Source: Chrysaora quinquecirrha
Lineage: Eukaryota; Cnidaria; Scyphozoa; Semaeostomeae; Pelagiidae
NCBI GenBank assembly: GCA_014526335.1
Contig: JACTAT010000025.1
Location: forward strand, 223,235-287,234
Direction: 5' to 3'
DNA: 64,000 nucleotides
Shown here: positions 31,161-42,912 of the stretch, piece after piece
Position numbering within the stretch: the stretch's first letter is position 1
Layout: every line of letters begins with the position of its first letter
Program-made: the position numbers and the translations under genes
The notes under the pieces: generated by a model
Databases searched by the model: none
Seen by the model: only the letters and a program-made list of their open reading frames with translations
Told to the model about the DNA's origin: nothing

Positions 31161-33457
31161 TTATTTTTTGCCTTTTTTACGAGGCCTGACTTTGTGTTTT
31201 TTTTTTGAGTCGACGATTTGTTGTGAAGCTCGCTTTATTAGATTCCGCGACAAGAAATCTTCATCTTCACCGCTATCATCATCATCTAGAAAAAAGAACG
31301 GGGCATGGTTATTTCAAATTTAACCTTCACTACGGACCAGCACCTGTAGTTGGTTAACATACAAGCGTTTGAGTTGCTTAAATCTTAGAAGACAGAATAC
31401 ACTTTTCTCTATAAGTAACTGCTTAGTAAGCAAGTATGCGAGGGGCAATTCACTTCTTGGAATCTCGTACATCTTCGGCAGGAGTCTCTACTGTTTCTTT
31501 CGTGGGAATCTTGTAGGAATCCTTTTGTTTCTAGTACGCTTTTTCGAGGAGTGAAATGCCCCTTCGCAACTAGGGCCGGCCTGACCTTAAAATTAAGCAA
31601 CTTGAGGGCTCAACTGAATTACAGTTAAGCAACTAAGAAGTCAAACAACCAAGGTGCAGTATTCAGGTCAAAATATACATGTTGATGTTATCGTTTTTAT
31701 TTTCACCTTGTGACGCCATTTATTCTAAAACTCGGCACATTACTCGCTTTCTGGTTGTTAGGAAACTTTTTGTTCTTATGTTTTGCATGTTGAAGTTCTT
31801 TAGCTAACGTGTTTCCACTTAATGTATCCAAGACGTCTTGTGTTGTAGGCCTAACGAATGATGATTTTGACCCGAGGAGACAGGAGTGGTTTTTACTTGC
31901 GTACAAAAAATGTTAAGCAATTTCTAAGCAACTTTGAGTGCTGAAATGTCCAAAATCTAGCAACTTCGGGGGCTGGACAAAGATCTAGCTGCCTATTAAA
32001 ATAAATGTAACTACTGCCAGCTTTACATTTACATAGTAGGGTACATAATTAAATTTTGGAGGCTTTTTTGCTGAAATGTTAGTTATGAGTGACAAGATTT
32101 ATGATAACGTACAGACCAAAAGATCTGGACTAAAAAAGGTTAACCAAAGCAAAATATTCCAAAGCTTCTTTCCTGAGCCCCCAAGCTGCTTGACATATTT
32201 TAACCCCAGCACTAGTTGATATTAACCCGGAGGGGGTACTTCATTGTTCAAATGACTAGACGTGCCGCCCAATTTTTCCAAACCCACCCATGTCTACTGA
32301 TAAATTCTGTTTCTCGTGGTACCCATGTATAGAAAAAAAATGAAATTTTTTACCCATTTGTACCAATATCTCAAATGTTTGAACCCAATTTAAGGCCTGA
32401 GGCAGCTCTAAATGCGGCGAAAAGGCATTTGCGCTGAAAACTAAAACGCACTTTTTATCAGGCTTTTCAAAGCAATGCATGTCTAATTTTTTTATATATT
32501 TTACTACTCATGTGAAGAGATTTTTATGAAAAATCAACCCATATGTAGGGAAATTGGCGCTGAAAAAGTTACCCATTTGGGCGGCACGTCTAGCATAACG
32601 AACAATGGAAGTACCCCCTCCCCGGGATATTAACCGGCTGCTTTTAAGTTGCTTGAAAAAGTGTACATACATGCATGTAACTTCTTAGCAAGAAGGTAAC
32701 AATTGAAATGGTCCGGACATGAAATTTATCCACATAGATGAGTTAGCAATTGCATCAAAATACTGCATACAACCCAGCACTCACTACGTCGCTTCTGAAT
32801 ATCTGTGGGGCGCTGAGTTTCCAATATCTATGGGCGTTACCCTGTTACACTATTAACTATAGAAAGAACAATGAAGTAACCTGACTTACCATCGTAAACT
32901 ATACTTCTTTCTGTTGCAACTGGCAACTTCACACGAGTATTAAATTGTGGTAATTTGTTCTCCAAATTTGAACGGAACTAAAAACAAAAAGCAAAAATAA
33001 TCCTAAAATCTTGCTTGCCCTTCAAAGGATGAAAGAACAGTTGATATGGCTCTGCTATAGGCACAGGATAAAGTTACAGAGGAACAGGAAATAAAAAGAA
33101 GAAGAAGGAGAAGAAGAGGAAGAGGAAGAGGAAGAAGAAGAAGAAGAAGAAGAAGAAGGAAGAGGAGGAAAAGAGGAAGAAGAAGAAGAAGAAGATGAAG
33201 ACGGAGGAGGATAAGGAGAAGAGGAAGAGGAAGAGGAAGAGGAAGAGGAAGAGGAAGAGGAAGAGGAAGAGGAAGAGGAAGAAGAGGAAGAAGAAGAAGA
33301 AGATGATGAAGACGGAGGAGGATAAGGAGAAGAGGAAGAGGAAGAGGAAGAGGAAGAGGAAGAGGAAGAGGAAGAGGAAGAGGAAGAAGAAGAAGAAGAA
33401 GAAGAAGAGGATGAAGACGGAGGAGGATAAGGAGAAGAGGAAGAGGAAGAGGAAGAG

Positions 33458-33489
<32 letters not shown>

Positions 33490-36400
33490 AGAAGAAAACA
33501 AGAAAAAGAAGAAGAAGGAGACTCTAGAAGAACAGACGAAGAAGAAAATGATGATGAAGAAGGAGAAATAAGACGAAGAGAAGAGGAAAAAGAAGAACAA
33601 GAATAAGAAGAATTAAAGAAGGAAAAAAGAATAAGGAGAAGAAAAAGAAGAACAATAGCAAGAATAAGAAGAATACAAATGATAAAAAGAAGAAGAAGAA
33701 GAAGAGGGAGAAAGAAAGAGGAAGAAGAAGAAAAGGAATAAGAAGAAAAAAGAAAACTACTAAAGGTTAAATTATTTTAGAAAAAGCCTCTACTCACGTC
33801 TAGATCCTCCATTTCTTTCATGACATCTTGAATATTTTTGCCTCCGAGATCTTCCATTAATTTCAAAAGTTTCTGCTCCGTTGTTCCAAGTAGATCCAAT
33901 ACGTACTCATCAGAGCCAGGTGTCAACTGGGCCTGTGGCACATGTCCTTTTGGCGCTTTCAGATATTGCAATTTGTCTGCCAAATGCTCGATTCCCGCTT
34001 TCACATCAACGAGAATACGACTGCTTCGCTCTTGACGTTGTTTGCTCTCTTCACATCTGATCAAAGAAGTTTAAAAACATAAATAAGAAGCGTATATCCC
34101 AAACCGAAAATCCTCGAATTAGCCCCCTGGGGGCTTATTTACTTTGATTTTTTGGAGGGGAGCTTACTCTTATAAGGTTATAGAGTTATTCATAAAATAA
34201 GCATTCACTTACTTCTTCTCTTCTTCTGCGAGGCGTGCTTGAAACTCTTCCAGCATTCGTTGTCCACTATTGAGAAAAGTACACTAGATATAAGGTATAG
34301 ATTTTATCGAGGAGAATTTCACTTCTCCAAACGCACGATATTTCTTGAAATAAAAGGATTCCTGCAAGATTGAGACGAAAACAATAGAGATTCCAGCAGA
34401 GGGTTAGGGTTAGGGTCTATATTAAAACCAAACATGCACTGGCCTAGGGAAAGCTACCCTACAGGGGCGTATTCTACACTGTAGTTGGAATTTTTGAAGA
34501 TGAGGAAAGAGGAAAATAATCAAAAACCGAACACATTTAGATGCCTATCTTCTTCCTGTCATGCCGAAGATTTGAACAATTTCAAAACAATTCTTACGAT
34601 GCTTCATGTCACAATAAAGTTATGTAACGTGTTTGATATCCCAAAGTTGTTACGACTAATAACTACTGAGTAACTAAAATTTCATGTGATTTGAGGTTAA
34701 ATCTTTCTTATATAAATCAGTTTTGAATGCCTGTAACATCCGTCTTGACAAATAAAAAGCAAAATATGCTAAATAATTCATTAAGCTCTCTCTCTCATAA
34801 TCCCCCCTAATTATCCCCCCTCTAATAAGTCCTCCTCAAAAACTTCCAAAATGAAATAAGCCTAACCGGGGGCTTAATAGAGCTTTTACTGTTTTCAAAT
34901 ACTTGAACTTATTCTGCTTTTTATTAGTCAAAATAAATCTTTGTTTGTCACATACTTGACAAAAAAGATGACTTAGCAACCAAAGAAATAAAAAATCATT
35001 TAATATATACCTTGACATTTTTGCTTCTCCAGAATATTTCATCTCTTCAAACTCAGCTTGTAATTTTTCCTATTATAGACAAACATATACAGGGTTAAAG
35101 ATAGAAAAGAGTTAAAGTTAGAAAATTTTCCATAACAGTGAAGTAGAAGTAACGGAAAACGACGAAGAAGAAAAGAAGAAGAAAAAGATAATGAAGAAGA
35201 AGAAGAGGAAAGAGAAGATAAAGAAGAAGAGAAGAAATAAGAAGAAGATTAAAGAGAAGAAGAAGAAGAAAAATAACAAAAGTTAGAAGGGAAAGAAGAA
35301 GAAGAAAAAGAAGAATAAGAATAAAAGGAAGAAGAAATAAAAGAAGAAGAGCATTAAGAAGCAGAAGAAGAAAAAGACGACAGAGGAATAAGAAGACGAA
35401 GAAAATAAAGAAGATGAAGGCAATAAAGAGGAAGAAGAAAAGAACAAGGAGATGATGACGACGACGAAGAGGATAAAAAGCATATGAAGAGAAGAAGAAG
35501 AGGGAACGTAAAAGGAAGGAGAAGAAGAAAAAGAAGAAGAATAGGAAGTGGAAGAAGAGGTAGCGGAAGAGGGAGAAGTGGATAAAAAGCCATACAGGAG
35601 CTTTCATTTAAGACGAGGACTGAGGAGTTACAGTCCTTGGCAATTATTATGACGGGAAATTCTAATATACTGTTAGTACGAAACCCTCTCAAAGAAATCG
35701 GAGTATTATGATGTTTGAGGGGATCATCAGAAACCCTAAAGTTTTAAGGCTTTTATTTCAAATGGTGAAGTTAATCCTTCAGACATATGATGCTAGCCTT
35801 TGTAGGTACAACCACAAAGCAAAATCAAAAGGCCAACCTTTTCTTCTTTCAATCTCGCCAGCATTTTCTCATTGTTAACCTTAAGCTCTTCGAGATGTTT
35901 ATGTGTATCTCCCTGTGACAAGAACCTCTGTACGACTTCTTGTATATCTGAAACCCCTGTGGCATCTTTGATTTTAGCCATCGCTTCTTCATATGTACTG
36001 ATTTTCTTCTCTTGTTCAACACAAGATAATTGAGATTTCTGGTCTGTAGAGAAAATAGGAAATTCAAACTCAGATAGATGCTAATCGCAGTCAACATCCT
36101 GGGTAATGTATGCGCGGTAAAGTGGATGATATTCAGTGCAGTAGAGAGATACTATCAGTACAGAGGAGGATGTTAAGTACAGTGGGAGGATATCATCAAT
36201 ACAGTTTCATCAGTACAGTGGAGGATGTTCAGTACGGTGGAGGGATATCATAAGTACAGTTGAGGGATATCATTAGTATAGTAGAGGATTTTTAGTACAG
36301 TTGAGGGATATCATCAGTATAGCGGAGAGATATCATCAGTACAGTTGAGGAATATCATCAGTATAGTGGAGGGATATCATTAGTATAGTGGAGGATTTTT

Positions 36401-39198
36401 AGTACAGTTGAGAGATATCATCAGTACAGTTGAGAGATATCATCAGTAAAGTTGAGGAATATCATCAGTATAGTGGAGGGATATCATCAGTATAGTGGAG
36501 GGATATCATCAGTACAGTTGAGGAATATCATTAGTAGGGTGGTAGATTTTCAGTATTGACTGTAATGAATTGATGATATCCCTCCACAGTACTGAATATA
36601 CTCCACGGTACTGATGGTAGCCCTCCGCCGTGCTGAACATCCTACACCGTACTGATTATGTCCCTATATATATAGAGAGGTGTTAAACTGATTTAAAAAT
36701 TTGAGATATTGATACAAATGGGTACGAAATTTCTTTGTTTTTCCAATACATGGGTTCCACAAGTAGCAGAATTTATTGGCACATATGGACCCACCCAAAT
36801 ACGCCCTTAGAAACGCATGCCTAATCTTTTGTTGAACAACGAAGTATCTCCTGGTTGCAACCCAGCTGTATACTCCAAGCATACAGTAGATATCAATAGG
36901 TATAGTAAATGAACTATCGTGTTACCGTTGGTGAGATCTTCTTGCTGTAGGGATGGCCTTTGCAGCTGAAATTAAAGAGAACAGATCTGATTATATAATC
37001 TGATTAGATTTAGAAATATAAACGGTGATTAGAATAAATAGTCTTCGAGATGTACAAAAACTTCAGGATAGCAAAATGAGCAAAAACAGTATGCATGGCC
37101 AAAGATGCTGCTGCTATTTTTCGCTTTCAATAAGCATACATTTTGCACAAGTGGAATAACACCATAGATGGGATTCAAAAAAGGATTGTATGACAAGAGT
37201 GCCAACGATGTTTTCGCTAAGCCATAGAGTCACTGAGCTGTAGAAATGAAATCGCCGAGTAACTCTCCAAGTCATACAGCCCAAGGCTCTGATCATGCAA
37301 GCCAGGTTTGAATCCCATCTGTTGTGATATGCCACTTGTGGAAAAATTTAGAAAAATATATAGATTCTTACCCTTTTCTCAACTTTTTCAGCATGTTCTT
37401 TCTTTTCTTCGGCTTGCTTTTTACATTTGTCAAGCTTTGCCTCCCTCTCTTTCTTCGCTTCATATAAACTTTGTTCCAATTTAGCAAGTTGCAATCGAGC
37501 ATTATCTTTAGCAATTTGTGCATCGTTATGCATCGCTCGCAATTCTTTCAATTCTTCTTCTTGTTGCTTTATTGATTGTTCCAATGCGTCAAGCTGCTTA
37601 GGCCAACTTCGTCGCTCCTAAGAGACGATTTTACATGGCATTTATTAACCACGTTTCCGAATACAAGATAAATGAACATTAATTTGGTATATTCTAACAG
37701 CAGTTCATTTCAATGTACTAGTACTAGTGACTGGATCACATACGCCCTACAAGAAGACCAAATTAACGTTCATTTATCTATTATTAAACTGCTAGACAAC
37801 AACGATGTTATTTGCTTATCAACAACAGTACACAAAAAACACCACTGCATCGAGCATAATAACCCATCCAATCAAGCATAATAACTCACCACGGTAGTGC
37901 GTATCCACCACAGTACTAAAAAAATCCGCCACAGTACGCAAAATATACCGCCACAGCAGTGCGTATCTACCACAATAGTGCGTCTAGATTCGCTAGCGTG
38001 ATCTTGTAAATCTATAAAAATCACTATCTCTATGATAAAAATATGACTAACAAACCTCTTTTTGATGTTCAAGAATTTGCAAATACGTTGTCTCAATCTT
38101 AGCAGCCTCGTTTAGCTTCAAATTCATTTTATCCAAGCGATTTTCAAGCATTCTTAATTGCTAAAAAGGAGAACATCGAGATAAGTATAACTCAAAATCA
38201 CGACAGAATCATAAATTACAATAGAATAACAGCCATAAAAGACCTTGATTATGTTTATGTCAAAGATGGCTTAGAAATCATTTGAGCATACCAGTTTGGA
38301 CTTAACATAAAAGCAAATTAATTTCAAGTCAAATTATGACTGGCAACGAAGATCTTGAAGATTGAGGATTTACGTTTTGCACGAAGCGTATCCCACTACG
38401 TAAAATTGTCTAAAATTATACCTCTATTTTCCCTCCCTGTTGATTAATTCATCTTAAGCAAGGCTCGAAGTTGCGCACAGTCAGAACTAGTTGCGGACTG
38501 CGAATAGGCGATTTCTTGGAACTAACTTATCGCAACTGGCCTGTCGACATAAGCGCTCCGGCAACAAGTTGGCAACTTGTTCCTTTTTGAAAGAAACAAG
38601 TCGGCGCACAGTTCTAGAAAGCTGGGCATGTTCTACTTCTGCAATTAATTGACAACTGATTCCCGTGAGTTTCAGTCGATCTGAGCGCTCTTGCGACCGC
38701 GATCAACTGTATCCTATAAACTCTGACTAGCTGTTGACATGTTAGCAGTTACAACTAGTTGGCGTTAGTTCTATCGTACCGTAGGTCGACATAAGACTGG
38801 CTTTAAAGTTTACTCTAGATCTAGCGTTGTTTTCTACTCACCTGAGCTTCCTCGGATTCGCCAATGTCCGTATTCTCAATAATTTCAGCATCTCGAATCA
38901 TTTGATTGTAATCTGTCGTAAGCGACGCCAACTTCTTTTCCTTGACTTTTCTCTGATTTGTCAAAGCATTCAGTTTTTTTTTAGTTTCACAAACTTGCTG
39001 GTCAACTTTGGCTATAGCTGCCTGCAAAGCAAGGGACAACTTTTACAATACTATCCGGCTACTACAAAAACATTCACTTTGTGGACTGTAGTCATTTTCG
39101 AAATGTCTGACGGAAGTTGAATTGAAATCAACATCAGTCACATCAATCAATCAATCTATCAAACAAGCAATCAATCAGTGAGTCAATCAATTGATCAG

Positions 39199-39234
<36 letters not shown>

Positions 39235-40644
39235 CCAATCAATCATTGAATCATCAAGGGCCTGATAATCTCATGATCAGTCACATCAATCAATCAATCA
39301 ATCAATTGATGAATCAATCAATCAATCAATCAATCAGTCAATCAATCAATCAATCAATCATTCTTTGAAATAGAGAAAGATTCAAAACAGAGAATACTCA
39401 ATTTTGACACTTTGACACTTCAGTTTGAGAAAGAGAGAAGTTCAAGAGATAAAGAGAGTGGAATGTGAATACCAGAAGGCAAGCAAAGACATCAATCAAA
39501 GACATTATGATAGATCAATACCTTTCCTGAAATGCCTCTCATTGCACAATGCCTTACAGGATCCCGTTCTTTGAATGCATCATCAATAACTTTTTCATCA
39601 CCCTAAAAAATGTTAATCAATTAATAAATGATATAATCAAGGGCCTATTCTGTGTCAGCTTCTGTTTCAGAATAAGCCTTATCCTTTCAATAGACATCAA
39701 AGTGTATCTGTAAGGTACTATCTTCTGAATACAGCAGACTTGGCAGGTCTACAAACCCTCTACCTTCCAAGGTTGACAGTTTTGTTTTTGTTTGTTTGTT
39801 TCACAGTTTTTCTCCCCTGGATCAAACAAGGTCAGCACATCTTATAAATAACTGGTAAGGAGCTAGCTCTATCATTTCCTGTTATTAAGATATAATACAA
39901 AGAAAAACTTTTTTGAGCAATTTCTCACATTGAGTCTTTACAAAAACAACAGCTTTTGCCAGTATTTCCACTCTGCTGATTATTGCCTCACTGAGAACAA
40001 TACAAACTATCTTGGGTCAGACATCTAAGGACTTTGTTGCTATATCATTGATACCCAGATGCAGATCCAAGCCAGACTGATAAGTTTGTAGAGTGCACTC
40101 CAAAGATGATATTGAGGGGGGAAAAGTCGCACTTAATATTTGTTTTTGCGAAATATTTTCTTATAGTCTTAAGTATTAAAATTTTAGTATTTTATGAAAA
40201 TTTCGCACTTGAAATAGGCATTGTGCTCTTAGAGTTATTTTGCTCACTCCGAATAAATTCGTCAGAGACTACTTACAGCTTTTTTCTTTGCCAGATCAGT
40301 TCTCAGATCTTTGTTTTTGGCCCTCAACTTTTGAATCATGTCTTTGTTTTGTTGCATTGTCCATTGTGAATTTTCATAGTATGCCTTTCGATCTCCATCT
40401 AAGATTCAGAGGCACAGTAAATAAATTTAGTCTTAGTATTCTTTTACACACTTAGTAGATACCTCGCTTGCAAAAGACACTCATTTTTCTCATCTGTTTT
40501 TGGCCTAAAATGCCAAACTTTAAAGGACCTTTAAACCAAGCACAGCTTTTCACTTTAAAGGGAAAGAAAATACTCACCAAGAAGAGCAATTTTTCTTCTC
40601 AGTTCTTCAATCTGTTCTGTTAGAGTTAAACTTTGGTTATTCAT
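31161..40644 (-). CDS. ODAD3: Outer dynein arm docking complex subunit 3, complete gene
   Basis: Thirteen coding exons, minus strand, all joining in phase to 543 residues: 40644-40578, 40398-40277, 39602-39522, 39021-38842, 38160-38056, 37617-37372, 36965-36926, 36043-35838, 35069-35011, 34266-34213, 34056-33798, 32977-32890, 31285-31161. It starts MNNQSLTLTEQIEELRRKIA, is almost entirely coiled coil, and carries the family signatures GDRKAYYENSQW, KIKDATGVSDIQEVVQRFL, AGIEHLADKLQYLKAPKGH and DEYVLDLLGTTEQKLLKLME. It ends in an acidic patch then KKKHKVRPRKKGKK. Slightly shorter than the ~600-residue vertebrate protein (CCDC151). Known role: with ODAD1 it anchors outer dynein arms to ciliary doublet microtubules, so the organism builds motile cilia. 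Last-exon boundaries were chosen by frame and splice consensus. Confident. Confidence 0.93.
32227..32625. mobile_element. Foldback MITE, GGGGGTACTT family, copy 2
   Basis: Inverted ends (ccggagggggtactt ... aagtaccccctccccgg), inverted subterminal gacgtgccgcccaa / ttgggcggcacgtc, and a perfect 9-bp target duplication GATATTAAC at 32218-32226 and 32626-32634. A 9-bp duplication fits Mutator-like elements. Inserted just past the last ODAD3 intron boundary, within the intron 31286-32889. Confidence 0.85.
33085..33770. repeat. Purine (GAA/GAG) tract in an ODAD3 intron
   Basis: Nearly 700 bp of purines on the plus strand. A marker GATGAAGACGGAGGAGGATA recurs at 33194, 33305 and 33410, showing ~105-111-bp higher-order duplication. 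ORFs here (poly-Ser, poly-Lys/Arg) are artefacts. Confidence 0.9.
35155..35582. repeat. Second purine-rich tract in an ODAD3 intron
   Basis: Degenerate (gaagaa)n with interruptions, between exons 8 and 9. Confidence 0.85.
36119..36660. repeat. Minisatellite of ~20-22 bp with inverted block
   Basis: Units resemble ggatatcatcagtacagttg, tandem from 36119 to 36540. From 36565 to 36660 the same motif appears inverted (gatatccctccacagtactg). In the ODAD3 intron between exons 7 and 8. Confidence 0.8.
37128..37336 (-). mobile_element. SINE copy with an opposed fragment
   Basis: 37141-37300 matches the minus-oriented SINE at 42278-42425 (shared gaaatcgccgagtaactctc). Directly after it, 37300-37336 is the tRNA-like half in the opposite orientation (caggtttgaatcccatc), so the pair can fold back. 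In an ODAD3 intron. Confidence 0.65.
37885..37985. repeat. Short degenerate tandem repeat
   Basis: Units resemble ccaccacagtagtgcgtat; four to five copies in the ODAD3 intron between exons 5 and 6. Confidence 0.6.
39130..39362. repeat. (TCAA)n microsatellite
   Basis: Long runs of atcaatcaatca, duplicated around 39270, in the ODAD3 intron between exons 3 and 4. Confidence 0.9.
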
Positions 40645-42107
40645 GTTGAAAGGTGTTTAAAATTAACAAAGTCCCACTTTCAACCATCAACATTCACCAG
40701 CTCCGAAAATCCAGTTTTCTGTTGTCATGGATACTTTGGAAATTTCGGCTTGAAGACGAGGTTCGCAGTCATGACAACGTCCTCTTCGTCATTTTCTCAC
40801 TGTCGTATTGCATTTACCCCAATACACCGGAGGCAACAATTTTTTTACAAAAAAATTTACTTAACATGTATTTTAACTTTTTATTCGTAGTGTGATCTAT
40901 ATCCACTACAAAACATAAACTACTCAAAAAATTTTTGTCCAGAGGCGGAATTGAAGCGAATCTTACTTGTTGCTACTTCAAGTAAAAGGAGGGCGGATCT
41001 TACGAAAAGCAAAATTTTTTAGGGGCAACCCTCCACACCACAAATGATAACCTTCCTCCACGTTGCAGATGTAACACAATCTCTGCCCTAGTCGCTTATT
41101 AACCAGTTGCTTATTAAAAAAAGGTGTACTCCGTGACATACGTCTAAGGGTTCTTTGAATTTGAATTGGCAACGCAGCACATTGTATTGTTTTCGCGTCT
41201 TTTCCTTGAGATTTTCTAGGACCAATTCTTCTTATCACGAAAGTTGATTGTTGCAGAGCTTCACAAGCCATTAGGTATAGCGCGTCTCCCAAAATAAAAA
41301 CAATAAAAAATTCATGTAAAAATAACACGAAAATGCACAGAAGTAAATGTAGACTGACTTTATAAATTGAATATCAATTATATTATCTGATTTCGACGTG
41401 GGCAACAAACTTTGAAAATGAGACCAAGCAAAAGAAGGCAGTGGAAAGGAATGTACATAATAACGGTACCTTGCTTATGTGAAAAGCAAAAACATTGCTC
41501 AGTGCTGGAGATGAATTCTCCCCACTTGCATCCACAATGCCGAGGCAATGTGGCTGAGGCGTCACATCTTACGGTGGTTCCCGTTACAGGAAATCGCTAT
41601 TCTCCCGTGAATCTTCGGCCAGCCAAGGGGGTGGGACTATCCGGCCCCCAGACCATGTGCTTACGCTTGGATATCCCGCCAGCTTCCGACTCACACACTG
41701 AATCAGTTGTGTAATAGCAACTCAATAATGTCACAGATTATTTTCCAGTCATTCTGTCGAGTCCGGTAATGTGCTAATCGCACATAAAAAAAGAAATTTT
41801 ATTTTTGTTTCTTACTTAATTAATCAGTCGTTTTTTCCGTTTTCTGGTTAATATCCTGTTGAGATAGGAACTAATTGAGTATCCCAACAGGTAAAATATT
41901 TTAAGCAAATTAAAGACTGGTAAATAGCATGCGTGTAGCCTCAAGACTTTCCTAGCCTCAAGTGTAGACTTACAGGTCTTTACTTGACAAAAGAAAGTTT
42001 TGAGGCTACACATAGGCTACTAGTATATAACAGAAAAAAGAAGAAAAGACCTCTTAGCTTACTGCTTGCTTTCAGTTAGAGAGCTTCCTTGCGGCGAAGA
42101 GTTGAAT
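40645..42107. other. 5' flank of ODAD3, no gene recognised
   Basis: 40886-40988 is a repeat also present at 42785-42890 (gtgatctatatc-actacaaa; gaggcggaattgaa). ORFs 40978-41328 (minus) and 41412-41714 (plus) show no known domain. The ODAD3 promoter presumably lies in the first few hundred bases; no core motif could be assigned. Confidence 0.4.
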
Positions 42108-42275
42108 AAATTTAGTGTAGGCAGAGACACCGTGGCGCAAGACACAAAGGAGAACTATTATTTTTGCTAATATTTCGCCCTGCCAAGCAGAGCTTCTTCA
42201 GATTTATTAGCAAAAATAAAAAGCATAGTTGTCCTTTGTGTCTTGCGCCGCCGTGTTTCTGCCTACACTAAATTT
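42108..42275. mobile_element. Foldback element with ~65-bp arms
   Basis: aaatttagtgtaggcagaga ... gcctacactaaattt; the arms (including cgcaagacacaaagga / tcctttgtgtcttgcg) are imperfect inverted repeats around a ~35-bp loop. Confidence 0.75.
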
Positions 42276-42277
42276 AC

Positions 42278-42425
42278 TGGTTTTTCCATAAGTGGCATAC
42301 CACAATTGATGGGATTTGAACCCAGGACTGCATAATCAAAGAGCCAACGACGTTTCCACTGAGCTATAGAGCTCAACGAAATCGCCGAGTAACTCTCCAA
42401 GTCATACAGCCCCAGGCTCTCATCC
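42278..42425 (-). mobile_element. tRNA-derived SINE
   Basis: On the minus strand it has an A-box-like TAGCTCAGTGG (plus 42356-42366) and a B-box GGTTCAAATCC (plus 42312-42322), spaced as in a tRNA. The tRNA head is joined to a body (gagtaactctccaagtcata) shared with 37247-37300. The same head is at 63930-64000. Confidence 0.75.
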
Positions 42426-42450
42426 CATATTGCTTTTTTTTTTGTGTTTC

Positions 42451-42559
42451 GGCTATATTGAGCCTTCTTCAGCACCATAACTATTTATATATATTTGTCA
42501 TGAATGGCGTGACAAATATATATAAATAGTTATGGTGCTGAAGAAGGCTCAATATAGCC
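42451..42559. repeat. Perfect 50-bp hairpin
   Basis: Left arm begins ggctatattgagccttcttc and ends ttgtca; the right arm, beginning tgacaaatatatataaatag, is its exact reverse complement, with loop tgaatggcg. One arm plus loop also occurs, diverged, at 23722-23773. Confidence 0.9.
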
Positions 42560-42912
42560 TAAATTTACTGGTATATAACTTTTAATAGATATGTTTTGGT
42601 ACTATTGAGCCTGTTTAGTCGCTTATAGAAATATGGTCCACCGAACCGGATACAGTATGCAAGAGAATAAAAGCAAACGAAACACAAATATCTCACCTGC
42701 TATGCACAGGTTTGTCTTCTTGGCTTTTTGTAGTTTTATAATATTAACAGCAGCATTCCCTGTTTATCATGAAAATATTTTTATTGGTAATGTGATCTAT
42801 ATCAACTACAAAGCATAAACTACTAAAAAAGTCCTGCCCAGAGGTGGAATTGAATCCAATTTCATTGGTTGCTATTTCAAGAAGAATAAGCGCGTATTTA
42901 CTGTATCTAATT

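Noticed and set aside
33055..33600. 181-codon poly-Ser ORF (minus) and 110-codon Lys/Arg ORF (plus)
   Set aside because: Both are translations of a GAA/GAG purine tract in an intron.
34401..34417. Interstitial telomere repeat (ttagggttaggg)
   Set aside because: Only about two and a half units; too short to mean anything.
35095..35692. Hydrophobic minus-strand ORFs resembling membrane proteins
   Set aside because: They translate the second purine tract; the Leu/Phe richness is compositional.
40978..41714. 116-codon minus ORF and 100-codon plus ORF upstream of ODAD3
   Set aside because: No domain, no supporting splice sites, and part overlaps dispersed repeats.
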